Source: Gammaproteobacteria bacterium (lineage in GTDB: Bacteria; Pseudomonadota; Gammaproteobacteria; DSM-16500). From it: a DNA stretch of 60,455 bases. The stretch is taken from positions 1-60,455 of the forward strand of contig DAIDIB010000002.1 of assembly GCA_027459575.1 (NCBI GenBank), read 5' to 3'. This document shows positions 26,073-35,879 of the stretch, in pieces (position 1 is the stretch's first letter; each line of letters begins with the position of its first letter). Under the pieces are notes generated by a model, which saw only the letters and a program-made list of their open reading frames with translations, was not told where the DNA came from and searched no databases. The translations under genes and the position numbers were made by a program.

Positions 26073-27662
26073 TTATCGTGCAAAAGATTCGGCCTTTAGC
26101 TGCATGACATTCAAAGCGTAGCCATTGTGAGACATGCGGGTAATCTGCACGGGCAGAAGATGACTCATTACTTCTTGAGTAAATTCTTCCGTTTTAAGAT
26201 TAGGCAGCATCGGGTAAAAAAGACGTGTCGATTGATTAACCGCTGATCGCAGCTCCATTTCCGCGAAATCCTTGCTGATAACAGCGGTGTCGTTACGTTT
26301 AAGACAAAGAGCATAGGCATGATGGGGATGCGCCATCAGCCTTTCGTAAACGAAGAAGTTCGCCAAATCATCCGCAACGATTACGTCATTTTTATTAAGC
26401 TCTACTTGGGCGGCAAATTGCTGCAACAACGTTTGCAGTTCTGTGTGTTGCAGATTATAAATCAAATGATCTCTGCCATAACCACAGCATTCGCCCGTTC
26501 TGGCGGGTAAATTTAACAAAGCATGACTGCCAAAATTAAAGGTGCCAAAAAACCAGCGAGACACTGGATCAATGGTATAAAAACAGGAAAGGACAAACAA
26601 CCCACATAACACGGAAGCAAAAATCCGCCACCTGTAAAAGTTTGCCCTATGCAAAACATAAATAAACAACAGGGTTGTTAATGGAAAAACAGGAAGATAA
26701 TAGCGAACGTTTAGATAATGTGGATAGCGAGATAAAACATAAACCAGTAACAGCGCTAATAAAAATATATACATACAGTCTTTTCTGTCGAAAGGACGAA
26801 AAAAATCCCTGTTCGCATCTTGCTTGCCAAAGCGTGATGAAATAACACCGATTAGAATACCCGCAGCGACAATCCATTGAAAATTTAATAAGAATACGGC
26901 GTAAAAAGCAGAGAAATTAGAGAAGCGCTCATCAGTAACAGGTGCGACTAAAAAAATCTGATTTATTAAAAATAAAATGGAAGTGTCATGAAACAACAAA
27001 TTGGACTGTAGATAAGTCGTTTTATACCAGCAGAACAAGCCATAAATAACAAATGGCCAGCTTAGCATGAGAATGTTTTTTAATAAAAAGTCACGCCGGT
27101 TTGTAGCTGCTGAATAATGTAGTGTGAGGTAAAGAAAACTGCATAAGCCATAATAGACAATGCCTGATTCCTTGGAAAATAATAACGCGAGGCCAGATAG
27201 CGCTGCGTAACCGATGCGCTGATTAATGAAAGCCCACAAACAGATAATACTAAACACCAACACGACTAAATCAGGCGTTGGATTAATTGCGTTCGCGACA
27301 ACAGCGGGGTTCCAACACATTAATGCCATACCGATAAATATTGTCGGTTTGTCTTTAAAAAAATGTTTAAGAATGGCGTGGTAAAAGTAAAAGCCGGTAA
27401 TGAGAAGCGCGAAACTGGTAAGATGCAAACACAAACTATTGCCAAAACTAATATATTGCAACGCGCCGTAAAACAGTCCAAATACTATTGAGCCATGATT
27501 ACTGCAATTAAAGGCCATTATATTAAATGGCTGATTCACAGCTTTGAGTACACAGTGCGATAAATAATTACCACTGTCCCACATGGGGATGTAATTGAGA
27601 TACGGAAAGAGGATGATTAGAAATACCCCGATGGGTAACGTGAGTGTTATCGATTGACGCAT
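26073..27662 (-). CDS. GT-C-type membrane glycosyltransferase, putative
   Basis: 529 aa with about ten hydrophobic helices in the first 370 residues and a soluble C-terminal part. An early acidic loop, YIPMWDSGNYLSH, resembles the first periplasmic loop of polyprenyl-phosphate-dependent GT-C enzymes (PMT/ArnT/STT3-like), where Asp is catalytic. NPTPDLVVLVF and LLFSKESGIVYYG are also of the kind seen in Dol-P-Man/ArnT-like proteins. Substrate is unknown; surface polysaccharide or lipid A are possible. It sits between trxA and rho, an unusual place, suggesting insertion. Confidence 0.6.
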   Translation of the reverse strand: MRQSITLTLPIGVFLIILFPYLNYIPMWDSGNYLSHCVLKAVNQPFNIMAFNCSNHGSIVFGLFYGALQYISFGNSLCLHLTSFALLITGFYFYHAILKHFFKDKPTIFIGMALMCWNPAVVANAINPTPDLVVLVFSIICLWAFINQRIGYAALSGLALLFSKESGIVYYGLCSFLYLTLHYSAATNRRDFLLKNILMLSWPFVIYGLFCWYKTTYLQSNLLFHDTSILFLINQIFLVAPVTDERFSNFSAFYAVFLLNFQWIVAAGILIGVISSRFGKQDANRDFFRPFDRKDCMYIFLLALLLVYVLSRYPHYLNVRYYLPVFPLTTLLFIYVLHRANFYRWRIFASVLCGLFVLSCFYTIDPVSRWFFGTFNFGSHALLNLPARTGECCGYGRDHLIYNLQHTELQTLLQQFAAQVELNKNDVIVADDLANFFVYERLMAHPHHAYALCLKRNDTAVISKDFAEMELRSAVNQSTRLFYPMLPNLKTEEFTQEVMSHLLPVQITRMSHNGYALNVMQLKAESFAR

Positions 27663-27686
27663 GGCGGGGTACTTCCGTGTGGTATG

Positions 27687-27713
27687 TTATCCCCGCTTTC
27701 GCGGGGATGACAA
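27687..27713. repeat. Family B repeat, single hairpin
   Basis: TTATCCCCGCTTTCGCGGGGATGACAA, four bases from the trxA stop codon. Confidence 0.85.
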
Positions 27714-27716
27714 TCA

Positions 27717-28043
27717 TTAGATATGGCTATCAATAAAACTCGCCAGATCGTTCTTATTGATCAAACCTACCTGAGTGGCTTTTACCTGACCGTCTTTAAA
27801 CAAAATCAACGTAGGAATGCCACGCACGCCAAATTTAGGCGGGGTAGACGGATTCGCGTCTACATCCATTTTGACAAATTTAACCTTTCCGTCATATTTT
27901 TGCGCAACTTCTTCCAGTATAGGCGCTAATGCCTTACACGGACCGCACCACTGTGCCCAAAAATCGACAATCACAGGCACATTAGAATTGACCACTTCTG
28001 CTTCAAAAGCATCATCACTGACCGCACTGATGGCACTGCTCAT
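27717..28043 (-). CDS. trxA: Thioredoxin
   Basis: 108 aa cytoplasmic disulfide reductase. Active site WCGPC in VDFWAQWCGPCKALAP; cis-proline segment RGIPTLILFKDG. Start at 28043 supported by AAAGGA 7 bases upstream and by the usual length; the open frame further upstream covers the end of the transporter gene in another frame. It lies 62 bases after the UMF1 transporter gene and before the GT-C and rho genes. Confidence 0.97.
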   Translation of the reverse strand: MSSAISAVSDDAFEAEVVNSNVPVIVDFWAQWCGPCKALAPILEEVAQKYDGKVKFVKMDVDANPSTPPKFGVRGIPTLILFKDGQVKATQVGLINKNDLASFIDSHI

Positions 28044-28105
28044 AATATTATCCTTTCTTTTATCGTTAATTAAAGACACATGATAGGGCAGGTGCAGTTG
28101 CAGAT

Positions 28106-29401
28106 TCAAGCGACATGTTCTTCGAATGGCAGCGGAGGTGGGGCTGAACGACCAACCCGCACCGGCAGCAATGCAACTGCACCAACCACAAAAAACACCA
28201 GGATCGTCGCGATACCCGCCCGCTGACTCTGAAAAGTAATCGTCGCCAACCCCAGCAACCACGGGCCCACAAAAGACGTCACCCGACCCGACAGCGAATA
28301 CAACCCAAACATTTCCGTCGTATTATGTTTGCCATCAATAAGCCCTACCATCATCGTACGACTCGCGGATTGAATTGGCCCCACAAACAAGCAGGCAAAC
28401 AAAGCGACTATCCAGAAAATATATTTATCATGCAGAAAAAGAATCAGCACACCCATGCAAGTGATGCCAAGCAAAGAAAGAATAACCGTTGGCTTAGACC
28501 CAAGCACATCATCCACCCATCCCAAAAACAACGCACCGATTCCCGCGGCGATATTCATGGTAATACCAAACATCAGCACTTCTTCAAAGGTCAACCCATA
28601 AGTGCCAGCGGCATAAATACCACCAAAGGCAAACAGCGTATTTAAACCATCGGTATAAATCATGTGCGCGATGAGATAAATAAAGATATTTTTTTCCTGC
28701 GGCAAGGTTTTAACAGTATGCCAAAGCTCGCCACATCCTAATTTTACTGCGGAGATCAAAGGTCGTTTAGATATTACCAAATCAGGCACTAGAAAAAATA
28801 ATGGCAACGAGAAAATCACATACCACACAGCAACGAACGGACCACAAATACGAACCTGCTCAGCCGTCTGTCGATCCAGCCACGGGCTGCCTTTTACAAA
28901 AACAAACAAAGCGATACTCAACGCAACGATACCGCCAATATAACCCGTCCCCCACCCCCAGCCAGAAATGCGCCCCAAGTATTTTTTCTGCACCAGATGC
29001 GGCAGAAAAGAATTGTAAAACACCAGCGCCAACTCAAAACCAATTGAGCCAATCACCAGACAGATCAACATAAGACGTATTGAACTTTTATTCGGATAAG
29101 CAAACCATAACAATGCCGTGCTAACTACACAGATTAAAGTAAAAAATAACAACCAGCGCTTATGATGCCCACTGTAATCGGCGATGGAACCAAATAGTGG
29201 GCTCAGAATGGCGATCATCACACCCGCCAGCGCCACCGCATTCGCCCATTGATACGTGCCAATGACGTGGTTTTCAGCGACAGAAGTAGTGAAATACGTG
29301 GCAAAAATAAAAGTAGTGACAATAATAGAAAACGACGCCGACGCCCAATCATACAAACACCAGGCGATAATCGCAGTGAGCGATTGAGAACGCTGCTTCA
29401 T
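28106..29401 (-). CDS. MFS transporter of the UMF1/Atg22-like family
   Basis: 431 aa with 12 predicted membrane helices. Family marks: AWCLYDWASASFS at the N-terminus, GRISGWGWGTGYIGG between helices, GPIQSASRTMM and FGLYSLSGRVTSFVGP in the second half. Yeast Atg22 exports amino acids from vacuoles; bacterial substrates are mostly unknown. Its start overlaps the stop of the acyl-AMP ligase/acyltransferase fusion (ATGA), so the two proteins probably work together. By analogy with the E. coli LplT-Aas pair it could move lysophospholipids; that is inference. Confidence 0.85.
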   Translation of the reverse strand: MKQRSQSLTAIIAWCLYDWASASFSIIVTTFIFATYFTTSVAENHVIGTYQWANAVALAGVMIAILSPLFGSIADYSGHHKRWLLFFTLICVVSTALLWFAYPNKSSIRLMLICLVIGSIGFELALVFYNSFLPHLVQKKYLGRISGWGWGTGYIGGIVALSIALFVFVKGSPWLDRQTAEQVRICGPFVAVWYVIFSLPLFFLVPDLVISKRPLISAVKLGCGELWHTVKTLPQEKNIFIYLIAHMIYTDGLNTLFAFGGIYAAGTYGLTFEEVLMFGITMNIAAGIGALFLGWVDDVLGSKPTVILSLLGITCMGVLILFLHDKYIFWIVALFACLFVGPIQSASRTMMVGLIDGKHNTTEMFGLYSLSGRVTSFVGPWLLGLATITFQSQRAGIATILVFFVVGAVALLPVRVGRSAPPPLPFEEHVA

Positions 29402-32223
29402 GACTTGGTCGTCATTTTAGGCGCGACAGATTGCGCGACAATGAAGTCCAGTGATGGTTCGCCACAAAACCTGGTCACATCCGCACGCACAGTCTGACGC
29501 AAGGCAATGATATCTTCCCATTCTGCGCCCTTTGGTTTAACCGGCGCGCAAGCTGTCACTGTGATGCGACGAGGCGTCATCAGCTTTTCGCCTTCGCGCA
29601 AAATATAACGCGTGCCGCGTATCGCCACCGGACAAACTGGTGTGTTTGTTTCCGCGGCGATCTTGAAGGCGCCCAAACGGAAAGGACGCAAACCCGAAGC
29701 ATAGCTAAACGTGCCCTCCGGGAAAATATAAATGGATCTGCCTGACTGTAAAGCCGCCTCCATTTCTTTGGTATCTTCAATGCCTTTTGGCAAATCTTGT
29801 CGATCCACCGCAAGAACACCTAATTTACGCATGAAGGTGCGGAAGATGGGTGTTGTTAACAATTCTTTTTTGCCGACGACACGCGTGTTTTGTGGCATCA
29901 CCGCCAACACCACTAACGCGTCCAGATAACTCGCGTGATTCGAGGTAAAAATGACGGGCGATTGAGCGTAAAGATTTTTTCGATCATGCACCGTCAACGG
30001 ACAAAAAATCAGGCGCAATAGCCATCGTGCGCCATAACGACAAATTTTAATGGCCGTATCCTGGGAAACAAACAATACACAGACATACACCGGCAACAAC
30101 ATCAACAAAATAACAAGCGCTGCATAAATGCTATAAATTAATTTGCCCAATGTAATAAAAGCAGACGAGACTTTGCGCAAACACCATTCCGCGCCTAATT
30201 TTGCCACTTGCAGCCAGGCTGGCATGCGGAAGCGTTCAAGCTTGCCCTGCAAGTAGAGATTCTTGCACGCGGCGCGTTGCAGTTTGCCGCTGGAAGTCTT
30301 GGGAACCATGTGCGGAGAAACCAGCACAACGCGATCAGGCACGACATCCAATGCGCTCGTCAGCGCCTCATTGATCTTTTTAATAATCTCACTGCGATCG
30401 CTCGCGTTTTTTTCACGTGTTTCTGCCACCACGACCAGTTGCTCTGTTCCGTGTCCTGCGTCTGATACACTAAACGCCGTGACACATCCCTGCCGTACGC
30501 CCGCAATCTCACCGACCAGCTCTTCAATTTCCGCGGGATATAAATTTCGTCCCGCTTTAATAATTAAGTCCTTGCGTCGTCCGGTAATATATATTTCGCC
30601 TTCCGCCTGATAGGCAAGATCGCCCGAATCGATCCAGCCATCATGGAGAACCGCTTTCGTCGCGCGTGAGTTGTTATAGTAGCCCTGCATGCTGGAGGGC
30701 CCACGAAATTGCAGCGTGCCTACATGACGTTCCGGCAATTCGCGGCTATCGTCATCGGTGATGCGCACTTCATGTCCTTCAATCGGACTGCCACAAGACA
30801 CAAATGCCAGTGCGTTTTTTTCCTGCGAAGGACGCGCGTATTTTTCTTTTTCCAACTGTTTGCGGTCAACATGGTCAACCTTAAATTCTCTTCCCACGGG
30901 CGGCAGTATCAATCCCACCGTCGATTCCGCCAGACCATAAACTGGAAATAAGGCATCTCGTTTAAAACCATAAGGCGCAAATTTTTCCGCAAATTGTTCC
31001 AGTGTGCGCGGATAGACCTTTTCCGCGCCATTCGCCGCCATGCGCACTGAGCTTAAATCCAGCCCTTCAATAAGCGCGGGTTCAATTTTATGTATGCAAA
31101 GTTCATAAGCAAAATTAGGCGCGCCGATCAGCGTGCCACGATGATGATGCACCGTCCACAACCAGCGCTCTGGGCGATTTAAAAATGAAAATGGCGTCAT
31201 CAACACGAGTGGAATACCGTGATACAGACTTCCCAGCCACATGCCAATCAACCCCAGGTCGTGATAAAGTGGCAGCCAGCTAACCGCGACGTCGTCCGGT
31301 TGTAATTTAATGGCCTTGCCGTACGCGCGAATATTGGAAAGCAGATTATAATGCGACAGTAACACGCCTTTAGGGTCCGCTGTACTGCCTGAAGTGTATT
31401 GAATAAATGCTTTATCATCCAGTTTAGGCTCGTAGGGTCTGGCCAGCAATTCAGGCTGCATTAATTCACTGACAGTGGTGACTTGTTTAAGGCTAGGCAC
31501 AAATCCCTGCAACAAACGACTTAATGTCTCAGCTTGCTCGAATGTCACCAGCATGCGCACTTCGGCATTGGTGAGAATACGCGATTCGGTTTTAGCATAA
31601 GCTTCCAGCATGTGCATACGGAAGGGTGGATAAATTGGAACAGGAATACCACCCACGAGCAAGGTACCAAAAAAAGTATAAAAAAATCCAAGATTGGTGG
31701 GCTGCATAATGGCGACTGTGTCACCCTCGCCTATGCCGCGTCGCCGCATACCTTCCGCCATCTGCAGCGAACGCTGCAACAACTGTCCATAGGTGAGCAC
31801 TTCTTCTTTGCCATCTTCACCCTGAAAATAAATATGCGCTTTGTCTGGCGCTTGCTTGCCATACAACATCAGCACATCGACTAATGATTGTGTTTGTGAT
31901 GGATCGACGTGTGGCCGTTCGCCGTGCGAGGTAATAATATCCTGCGGTACATTTGCTTTTATACGTGGCGATGCTTTTTTTAGATAGCCCGCGATATCAC
32001 TTAATTTGTCCACCTCACCCAGCATTTTGTCTGGCAACGACACATTAAAGGTATTCTCCACACGACGAAATAATTCCGCGCGCCCTATACTGTCTATTCC
32101 AAGGTGTCGCAATGATTCATTGACCGTAATTTCACGATGGTGAATTTCGCCTGACTCCAGCAACAACTGCTTAACGATGGCGGTAATTTTTTCGTTAGTC
32201 TGCTCTTCCGAATAAGTATTCAT
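29398..32223 (-). CDS. ACP / fatty acyl-AMP ligase / PlsC-type acyltransferase fusion
   Basis: 941 aa, three parts. Residues 1-85: acyl carrier protein with phosphopantetheine Ser45 in LGIDSIGRAE. Residues ~105-660: acyl-activating enzyme close to FAAL (PIYPPFR, P-loop YTSGSTADPKGV near 275, SWLPLYHDLGLIG). About 690-715: membrane segment. About 740-920: PlsC/lysophospholipid acyltransferase with NHASYLD (HX4D, near 763) and FPEGTFS (near 836). The design suggests loading a free fatty acid onto its own ACP and passing it to a lysophospholipid or glycerol phosphate. E. coli Aas has the same two enzymes in reverse order and no ACP. It overlaps ubiH and the UMF1 gene by 4 bases each. Confidence 0.88.
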   Translation of the reverse strand: MNTYSEEQTNEKITAIVKQLLLESGEIHHREITVNESLRHLGIDSIGRAELFRRVENTFNVSLPDKMLGEVDKLSDIAGYLKKASPRIKANVPQDIITSHGERPHVDPSQTQSLVDVLMLYGKQAPDKAHIYFQGEDGKEEVLTYGQLLQRSLQMAEGMRRRGIGEGDTVAIMQPTNLGFFYTFFGTLLVGGIPVPIYPPFRMHMLEAYAKTESRILTNAEVRMLVTFEQAETLSRLLQGFVPSLKQVTTVSELMQPELLARPYEPKLDDKAFIQYTSGSTADPKGVLLSHYNLLSNIRAYGKAIKLQPDDVAVSWLPLYHDLGLIGMWLGSLYHGIPLVLMTPFSFLNRPERWLWTVHHHRGTLIGAPNFAYELCIHKIEPALIEGLDLSSVRMAANGAEKVYPRTLEQFAEKFAPYGFKRDALFPVYGLAESTVGLILPPVGREFKVDHVDRKQLEKEKYARPSQEKNALAFVSCGSPIEGHEVRITDDDSRELPERHVGTLQFRGPSSMQGYYNNSRATKAVLHDGWIDSGDLAYQAEGEIYITGRRKDLIIKAGRNLYPAEIEELVGEIAGVRQGCVTAFSVSDAGHGTEQLVVVAETREKNASDRSEIIKKINEALTSALDVVPDRVVLVSPHMVPKTSSGKLQRAACKNLYLQGKLERFRMPAWLQVAKLGAEWCLRKVSSAFITLGKLIYSIYAALVILLMLLPVYVCVLFVSQDTAIKICRYGARWLLRLIFCPLTVHDRKNLYAQSPVIFTSNHASYLDALVVLAVMPQNTRVVGKKELLTTPIFRTFMRKLGVLAVDRQDLPKGIEDTKEMEAALQSGRSIYIFPEGTFSYASGLRPFRLGAFKIAAETNTPVCPVAIRGTRYILREGEKLMTPRRITVTACAPVKPKGAEWEDIIALRQTVRADVTRFCGEPSLDFIVAQSVAPKMTTKS

Positions 32224-33416
32224 GATTCCTTCATATTCAATAATAACGACGGCACCGCGCCGCCGCGTCCCATCATCCCTTTGATAAAATACTGTTTGAA
32301 CGGCGACAATACATCCAGCCCTATCATCCCTAATTGTACCACTACGCTCAGCAAGGCGTTTTGCGAGGAAAATAAGTCTGGCAGTTTATTTGACACACCC
32401 ATGCTCATATTTTGCTGCTTTAATGTTTGTTGATACGCTTTTTCCAGATTCACTTGAGTCGCGTCACCGTTCGCCGCCGCGAATGCGTCAACCAGGGCAG
32501 CCGCTTCACGCACGGCGAGATTAAAACCCTGCGCAGCGATAGGATGCAGCGTATGCGCGGCATTGCCAATCAGCATGATGCGACCCGCCACCATTTGTTT
32601 GGCGCGACGCATGCGCAAGGGATAGGTTTGACGCGGGCTCACGGCGCGTAACTTGCCAAGCCGGTAGCCAAATTCATTCTGTAAGCTTTGCAAAAATGTC
32701 GCGTCATCCATTGCTAACAATTGTGCTGCTTTCTCATTCGCGACTGACCAGATCGAAGCGCATTGATTATCAGGCAAGGGCAACATGGCAATCGCACCAT
32801 CGTTGGTAAAGCGCTCATAAGCAATGTGCTGATGTGAACGTTGCAATGAAGTTTTAAATACAATCGCAGTCTGTTGATAATCCGTTTCTTCCACCGCTAT
32901 TTTCAGTTCGTTACGTACTGTTGATTCTGTGCCATCCGCACCAATCACAACGGATGCTTCCAGCGCCAATTTTCCTTCAGCAGTTTCGATGTTCAATTCA
33001 ACGCATGCAGCTTGTTGCGTGAGCGACAATAATTTGGCGGGACGATAGATGTTGCAAATTTGCTCGGGTAACGCCGCCACCAGATCATTCAGGACTGTTT
33101 CGACTTCGCGCGCGGGAATGACATGACCTAACGCGGCAACGCGCGCTTCTTCTCGTTTGAGTCGTACCGCGCCAAATCGGCCCTGTCGTGACACGTGCAC
33201 TTGATGAATAGGCGCGGCATGTGTTGCCAATTTTTGCCACAAATCAAGATTTTGCAAAAACTGACAACTGCTGGCGCTTAAGGCAAACAAACGATGATCA
33301 TTATTCGATGGCATGCGCGCGTCAATCAGCGCGATGCGGAAGCCCGAATCGCGCAATGCCGCCGCTAATCCTGTTCCCACCAATCCACCGCCTATGATGA
33401 CTATATCGTAACGCAT
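32220..33416 (-). CDS. ubiH: Ubiquinone biosynthesis FAD-dependent hydroxylase
   Basis: 398 aa flavoprotein monooxygenase of the UbiH/UbiF/VisC family acting on the ubiquinone ring. N-terminal dinucleotide fold IVIIGGGLVGTGLAAAL; GADGTES (DG motif) near 170; GNAAHTLHPIAAQGFNLA near 285, the family signature. Called ubiH rather than ubiI or ubiF from the order ygfB-pepP-ubiH known in enterobacteria. It follows pepP by 7 bases and overlaps the next gene by 4. Confidence 0.88.
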   Translation of the reverse strand: MRYDIVIIGGGLVGTGLAAALRDSGFRIALIDARMPSNNDHRLFALSASSCQFLQNLDLWQKLATHAAPIHQVHVSRQGRFGAVRLKREEARVAALGHVIPAREVETVLNDLVAALPEQICNIYRPAKLLSLTQQAACVELNIETAEGKLALEASVVIGADGTESTVRNELKIAVEETDYQQTAIVFKTSLQRSHQHIAYERFTNDGAIAMLPLPDNQCASIWSVANEKAAQLLAMDDATFLQSLQNEFGYRLGKLRAVSPRQTYPLRMRRAKQMVAGRIMLIGNAAHTLHPIAAQGFNLAVREAAALVDAFAAANGDATQVNLEKAYQQTLKQQNMSMGVSNKLPDLFSSQNALLSVVVQLGMIGLDVLSPFKQYFIKGMMGRGGAVPSLLLNMKES

Positions 33417-33423
33417 GATTGTC

Positions 33424-34725
33424 CTACCAAGACATAATTGCTTCGATGTCTGCTACTTCTTTAGGAATATCCTTGCTTAACACGTCACAGCCTTTTTTAG
33501 TGACCAGCACATCGTCTTCTATGCGCACGCCAATGTTGTGCCAGCGTTTGTGCACACCCGGAATGTCGGAAGAAATATAAATTCCTGGCTCCACCGTTAA
33601 CACCATACCAGGCTGCAAACTGCGCCATTTATCGCCGATGCGATAACGTCCCACGTCATGCACATCGAGTCCCAGCCAGTGACCGGACTTGTGCATGTAA
33701 AAGGGCAGATACGCCTGCTTTTCGAGAAGGGTACTTAGGCGTCCTTTTAAAATTTTTAAATCGATCAAGCCTTGCGTGATGGTTTTGACAATGACTTGCT
33801 GCGCGGCTGGCCATGCAGCGCCTGGCTTCACTGTTTTGATCGCTGCTAATTGCGCATCTAACACCAATTGGTAAATGTCGCGCTGTTCAGGCGTGAATTT
33901 GCCATTGGCCGGGAAAGTTCGCGTGATGTCCGCCGCGTAATTTTGATATTCCGCGCCTGCATCAATTAACACCACGTCGCCCGATGCGATTTTTTTATTG
34001 TTGGCGATATAATGCAAAATACAACTATTACGCCCCGAACCAACGATGGAAGTGTAAGCAGGTGATAATGCGCCGTTACGCACGAATTCGTACATCAACT
34101 CTGCTTCCAGTTCATATTCATACTTGCCTGGCTCACAAGCCTGCATCGCGCGCAAATGCGCGCCTGCGGTAATATCCACTGCTTTTTGCATCAAGGCAAT
34201 TTCAGCAGAGCTTTTTATCAAGCGCATTTCGTGCAAGGACGGCAGCACGTCCACCAGCTCTACGGGTGACTGCGAGCCACTTCTGATTTTAGCGCGGATT
34301 TCATTTAGGCTTTTGATAATCAGCCTATCGAACGCCATGTTGGAACCAACTGGATAATGCACTGATGTACGACCCGCTAGCAGCTCGACTAACATTTCCG
34401 GAAATTTTTCGATCGGATAAGACTCATCAGCACCATAAATCTTTTTCGCGCCTTGTTGGCCAGCACGCGGGCCATCCCAGATTTCATGTTCGCGATTACG
34501 CACGCGATTAAATAAGATAAATTCACCGCCTTTGCGCTTTGGCGCGAGCACGGCTACCGCTTCCGGTTCATCGAAACCCGTCAGGTAATAAAAATCGCTG
34601 TTTTGGCGAAAAGGAAAACGCGCGTCATTATTGCGGATGATTTCGTTAGCGGAAGGAATAATCACCACACCTTCCGCGCCTATCATTTTCATTAATTCTT
34701 TACGACGCTTAGCGTAATCAGACAT
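33424..34725 (-). CDS. pepP: Xaa-Pro aminopeptidase P
   Basis: Cytoplasmic metallo-aminopeptidase (M24B) removing N-terminal residues before proline. 433 aa, E. coli 441. Two-metal site visible: VVLIDAGAEYQNYAADITRTF (two Asp), HWLGLDVHD (His), LTVEPGIYI (Glu), VRIEDDVLV (Glu). An N-terminal AMP_N domain starts with YAKRRKELMKMIG. Second in the ygfB-pepP-ubiH operon, 18 bases after ygfB. Confidence 0.96.
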   Translation of the reverse strand: MSDYAKRRKELMKMIGAEGVVIIPSANEIIRNNDARFPFRQNSDFYYLTGFDEPEAVAVLAPKRKGGEFILFNRVRNREHEIWDGPRAGQQGAKKIYGADESYPIEKFPEMLVELLAGRTSVHYPVGSNMAFDRLIIKSLNEIRAKIRSGSQSPVELVDVLPSLHEMRLIKSSAEIALMQKAVDITAGAHLRAMQACEPGKYEYELEAELMYEFVRNGALSPAYTSIVGSGRNSCILHYIANNKKIASGDVVLIDAGAEYQNYAADITRTFPANGKFTPEQRDIYQLVLDAQLAAIKTVKPGAAWPAAQQVIVKTITQGLIDLKILKGRLSTLLEKQAYLPFYMHKSGHWLGLDVHDVGRYRIGDKWRSLQPGMVLTVEPGIYISSDIPGVHKRWHNIGVRIEDDVLVTKKGCDVLSKDIPKEVADIEAIMSW

Positions 34726-34743
34726 ATATTTCCCTGTCAGAAG

Positions 34744-35325
34744 TTAATGCAGCTTGTCTTTAGCAGTTCCAGACGTTTTTGGCGCATCCTGCTCATGTAA
34801 ATCTTGATAGATAAAGGTAACAACCATGCGAATGTATTCGACTAAATCGGTGTAAGCCGCTTCATCTTCTTCGCTCGCGACCACATCTTCGTAATTCATT
34901 TTCGCGACTTCAATCAAATCATTGATCGCTTCGGTTAGTTCACTCGGCTGACGATCTGTAATGGGCACTTCCGCCATTTTCAAACCAGTCAGCATGCCTT
35001 GACACCATAAAGTTAATGCTTCAGCGCGTTCTGGCAATTCTTTGGTATCTTTAGGCAACATCAACTGAAACTCAAACAAAAATTCGCGTAATTGTTTGGC
35101 GCTTAAATCATAAAGCGATTGCAGCACAATATGTGTTGCTTCTGATTCATCCTTGCCTGCCACTAATTCTTCCCACGCTTTAGTGTCTTTAGGATGACCG
35201 CAAAGAAATCCGCAGACCAAGCCGTGTACTTGCGAAGGATGCAGCTTGAGCGTGGTTTTGTTGAGCGCTTTCTCAAGCTCATTATATGACAATTTTGTTA
35301 CTGGCTTCATAATCGGTACCGGCAT
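34744..35325 (-). CDS. ygfB: UPF0149/YgfB family protein
   Basis: 193 aa from the chosen start, matching E. coli YgfB (192). Typical features: LHPSQVHGLVCGFLCG, WCQGMLTGLKMAE, and the acidic end with SEEDEAAYTDLVEYIRMVV. YgfB in Pseudomonas is linked to control of an amidase; in most species its role is open. The start at 35325 or 35310 is preferred to the longer frame, which overlaps divergent folA. First gene of the pepP-ubiH operon. Confidence 0.87.
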   Translation of the reverse strand: MPVPIMKPVTKLSYNELEKALNKTTLKLHPSQVHGLVCGFLCGHPKDTKAWEELVAGKDESEATHIVLQSLYDLSAKQLREFLFEFQLMLPKDTKELPERAEALTLWCQGMLTGLKMAEVPITDRQPSELTEAINDLIEVAKMNYEDVVASEEDEAAYTDLVEYIRMVVTFIYQDLHEQDAPKTSGTAKDKLH

Positions 35326-35369
35326 AAAATTGACAATAGTAACGAAAATAGCATGAGATAGAAAGCCAT

Positions 35370-35879
35370 ATGAATAGTAGTTCACGCCCAGTATTGTCAG
35401 CCATTGTCGCAATGTCTGAAAACCGTGTGATAGGCAAGGATAACAAGCTGCCCTGGCACTTGCCTGCCGACCTCAAGCATTTTAAAGAAATCACGACTGG
35501 GCATTTTATTATTATGGGGAGAAAAACCTTTGAATCTATTGGTAAATCTTTGCCGAATCGAACTAATATCGTGTTGAGTCGGGATGGGACTTTTCAAGCG
35601 TTGGGATGTCAGACTCTAGGCTCAATTGATGATGCCATCGATCAAGCCAAAAGCGCCCAACAGGATGAAATCTTTATCATCGGCGGGGCGGAAATCTATA
35701 GACAATTATTGCCCAATGTTAAGCGTTTATACCTAACTATTGTACATAGTCACTTTGATGGCGATGCCTGGTTCCCAGAACTCAACGCCGCGGAATGGCG
35801 CGAAGTCAGCCGCGAACGACACCCGCCGGATGAGAAAAACATGTATGCTTATACCTTTGTGATAATGGAACGAATGTAG
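35370..35879 (+). CDS. folA: Dihydrofolate reductase
   Basis: NADPH-dependent reduction of dihydrofolate to tetrahydrofolate. 169 aa. LSAIVAMSENRVIGKDNKLPWHLPADLKHF holds the Met20-loop and the active-site acidic residue (LPADL); IIMGRKTFESIGKSLPNRTNIVLSR and IIGGAEIYRQLL are family signatures. TTGACA upstream near 35333 may be its -35 box. It is divergent from ygfB. The stop TAG is part of a family A repeat. Confidence 0.96.
   Translation: MNSSSRPVLSAIVAMSENRVIGKDNKLPWHLPADLKHFKEITTGHFIIMGRKTFESIGKSLPNRTNIVLSRDGTFQALGCQTLGSIDDAIDQAKSAQQDEIFIIGGAEIYRQLLPNVKRLYLTIVHSHFDGDAWFPELNAAEWREVSRERHPPDEKNMYAYTFVIMERM

Noticed and set aside
28044..28262. Longer thioredoxin frame starting at 28262
   Set aside because: It overlaps the UMF1 transporter gene, has no thioredoxin-like residues, and a good ribosome binding site precedes 28043.
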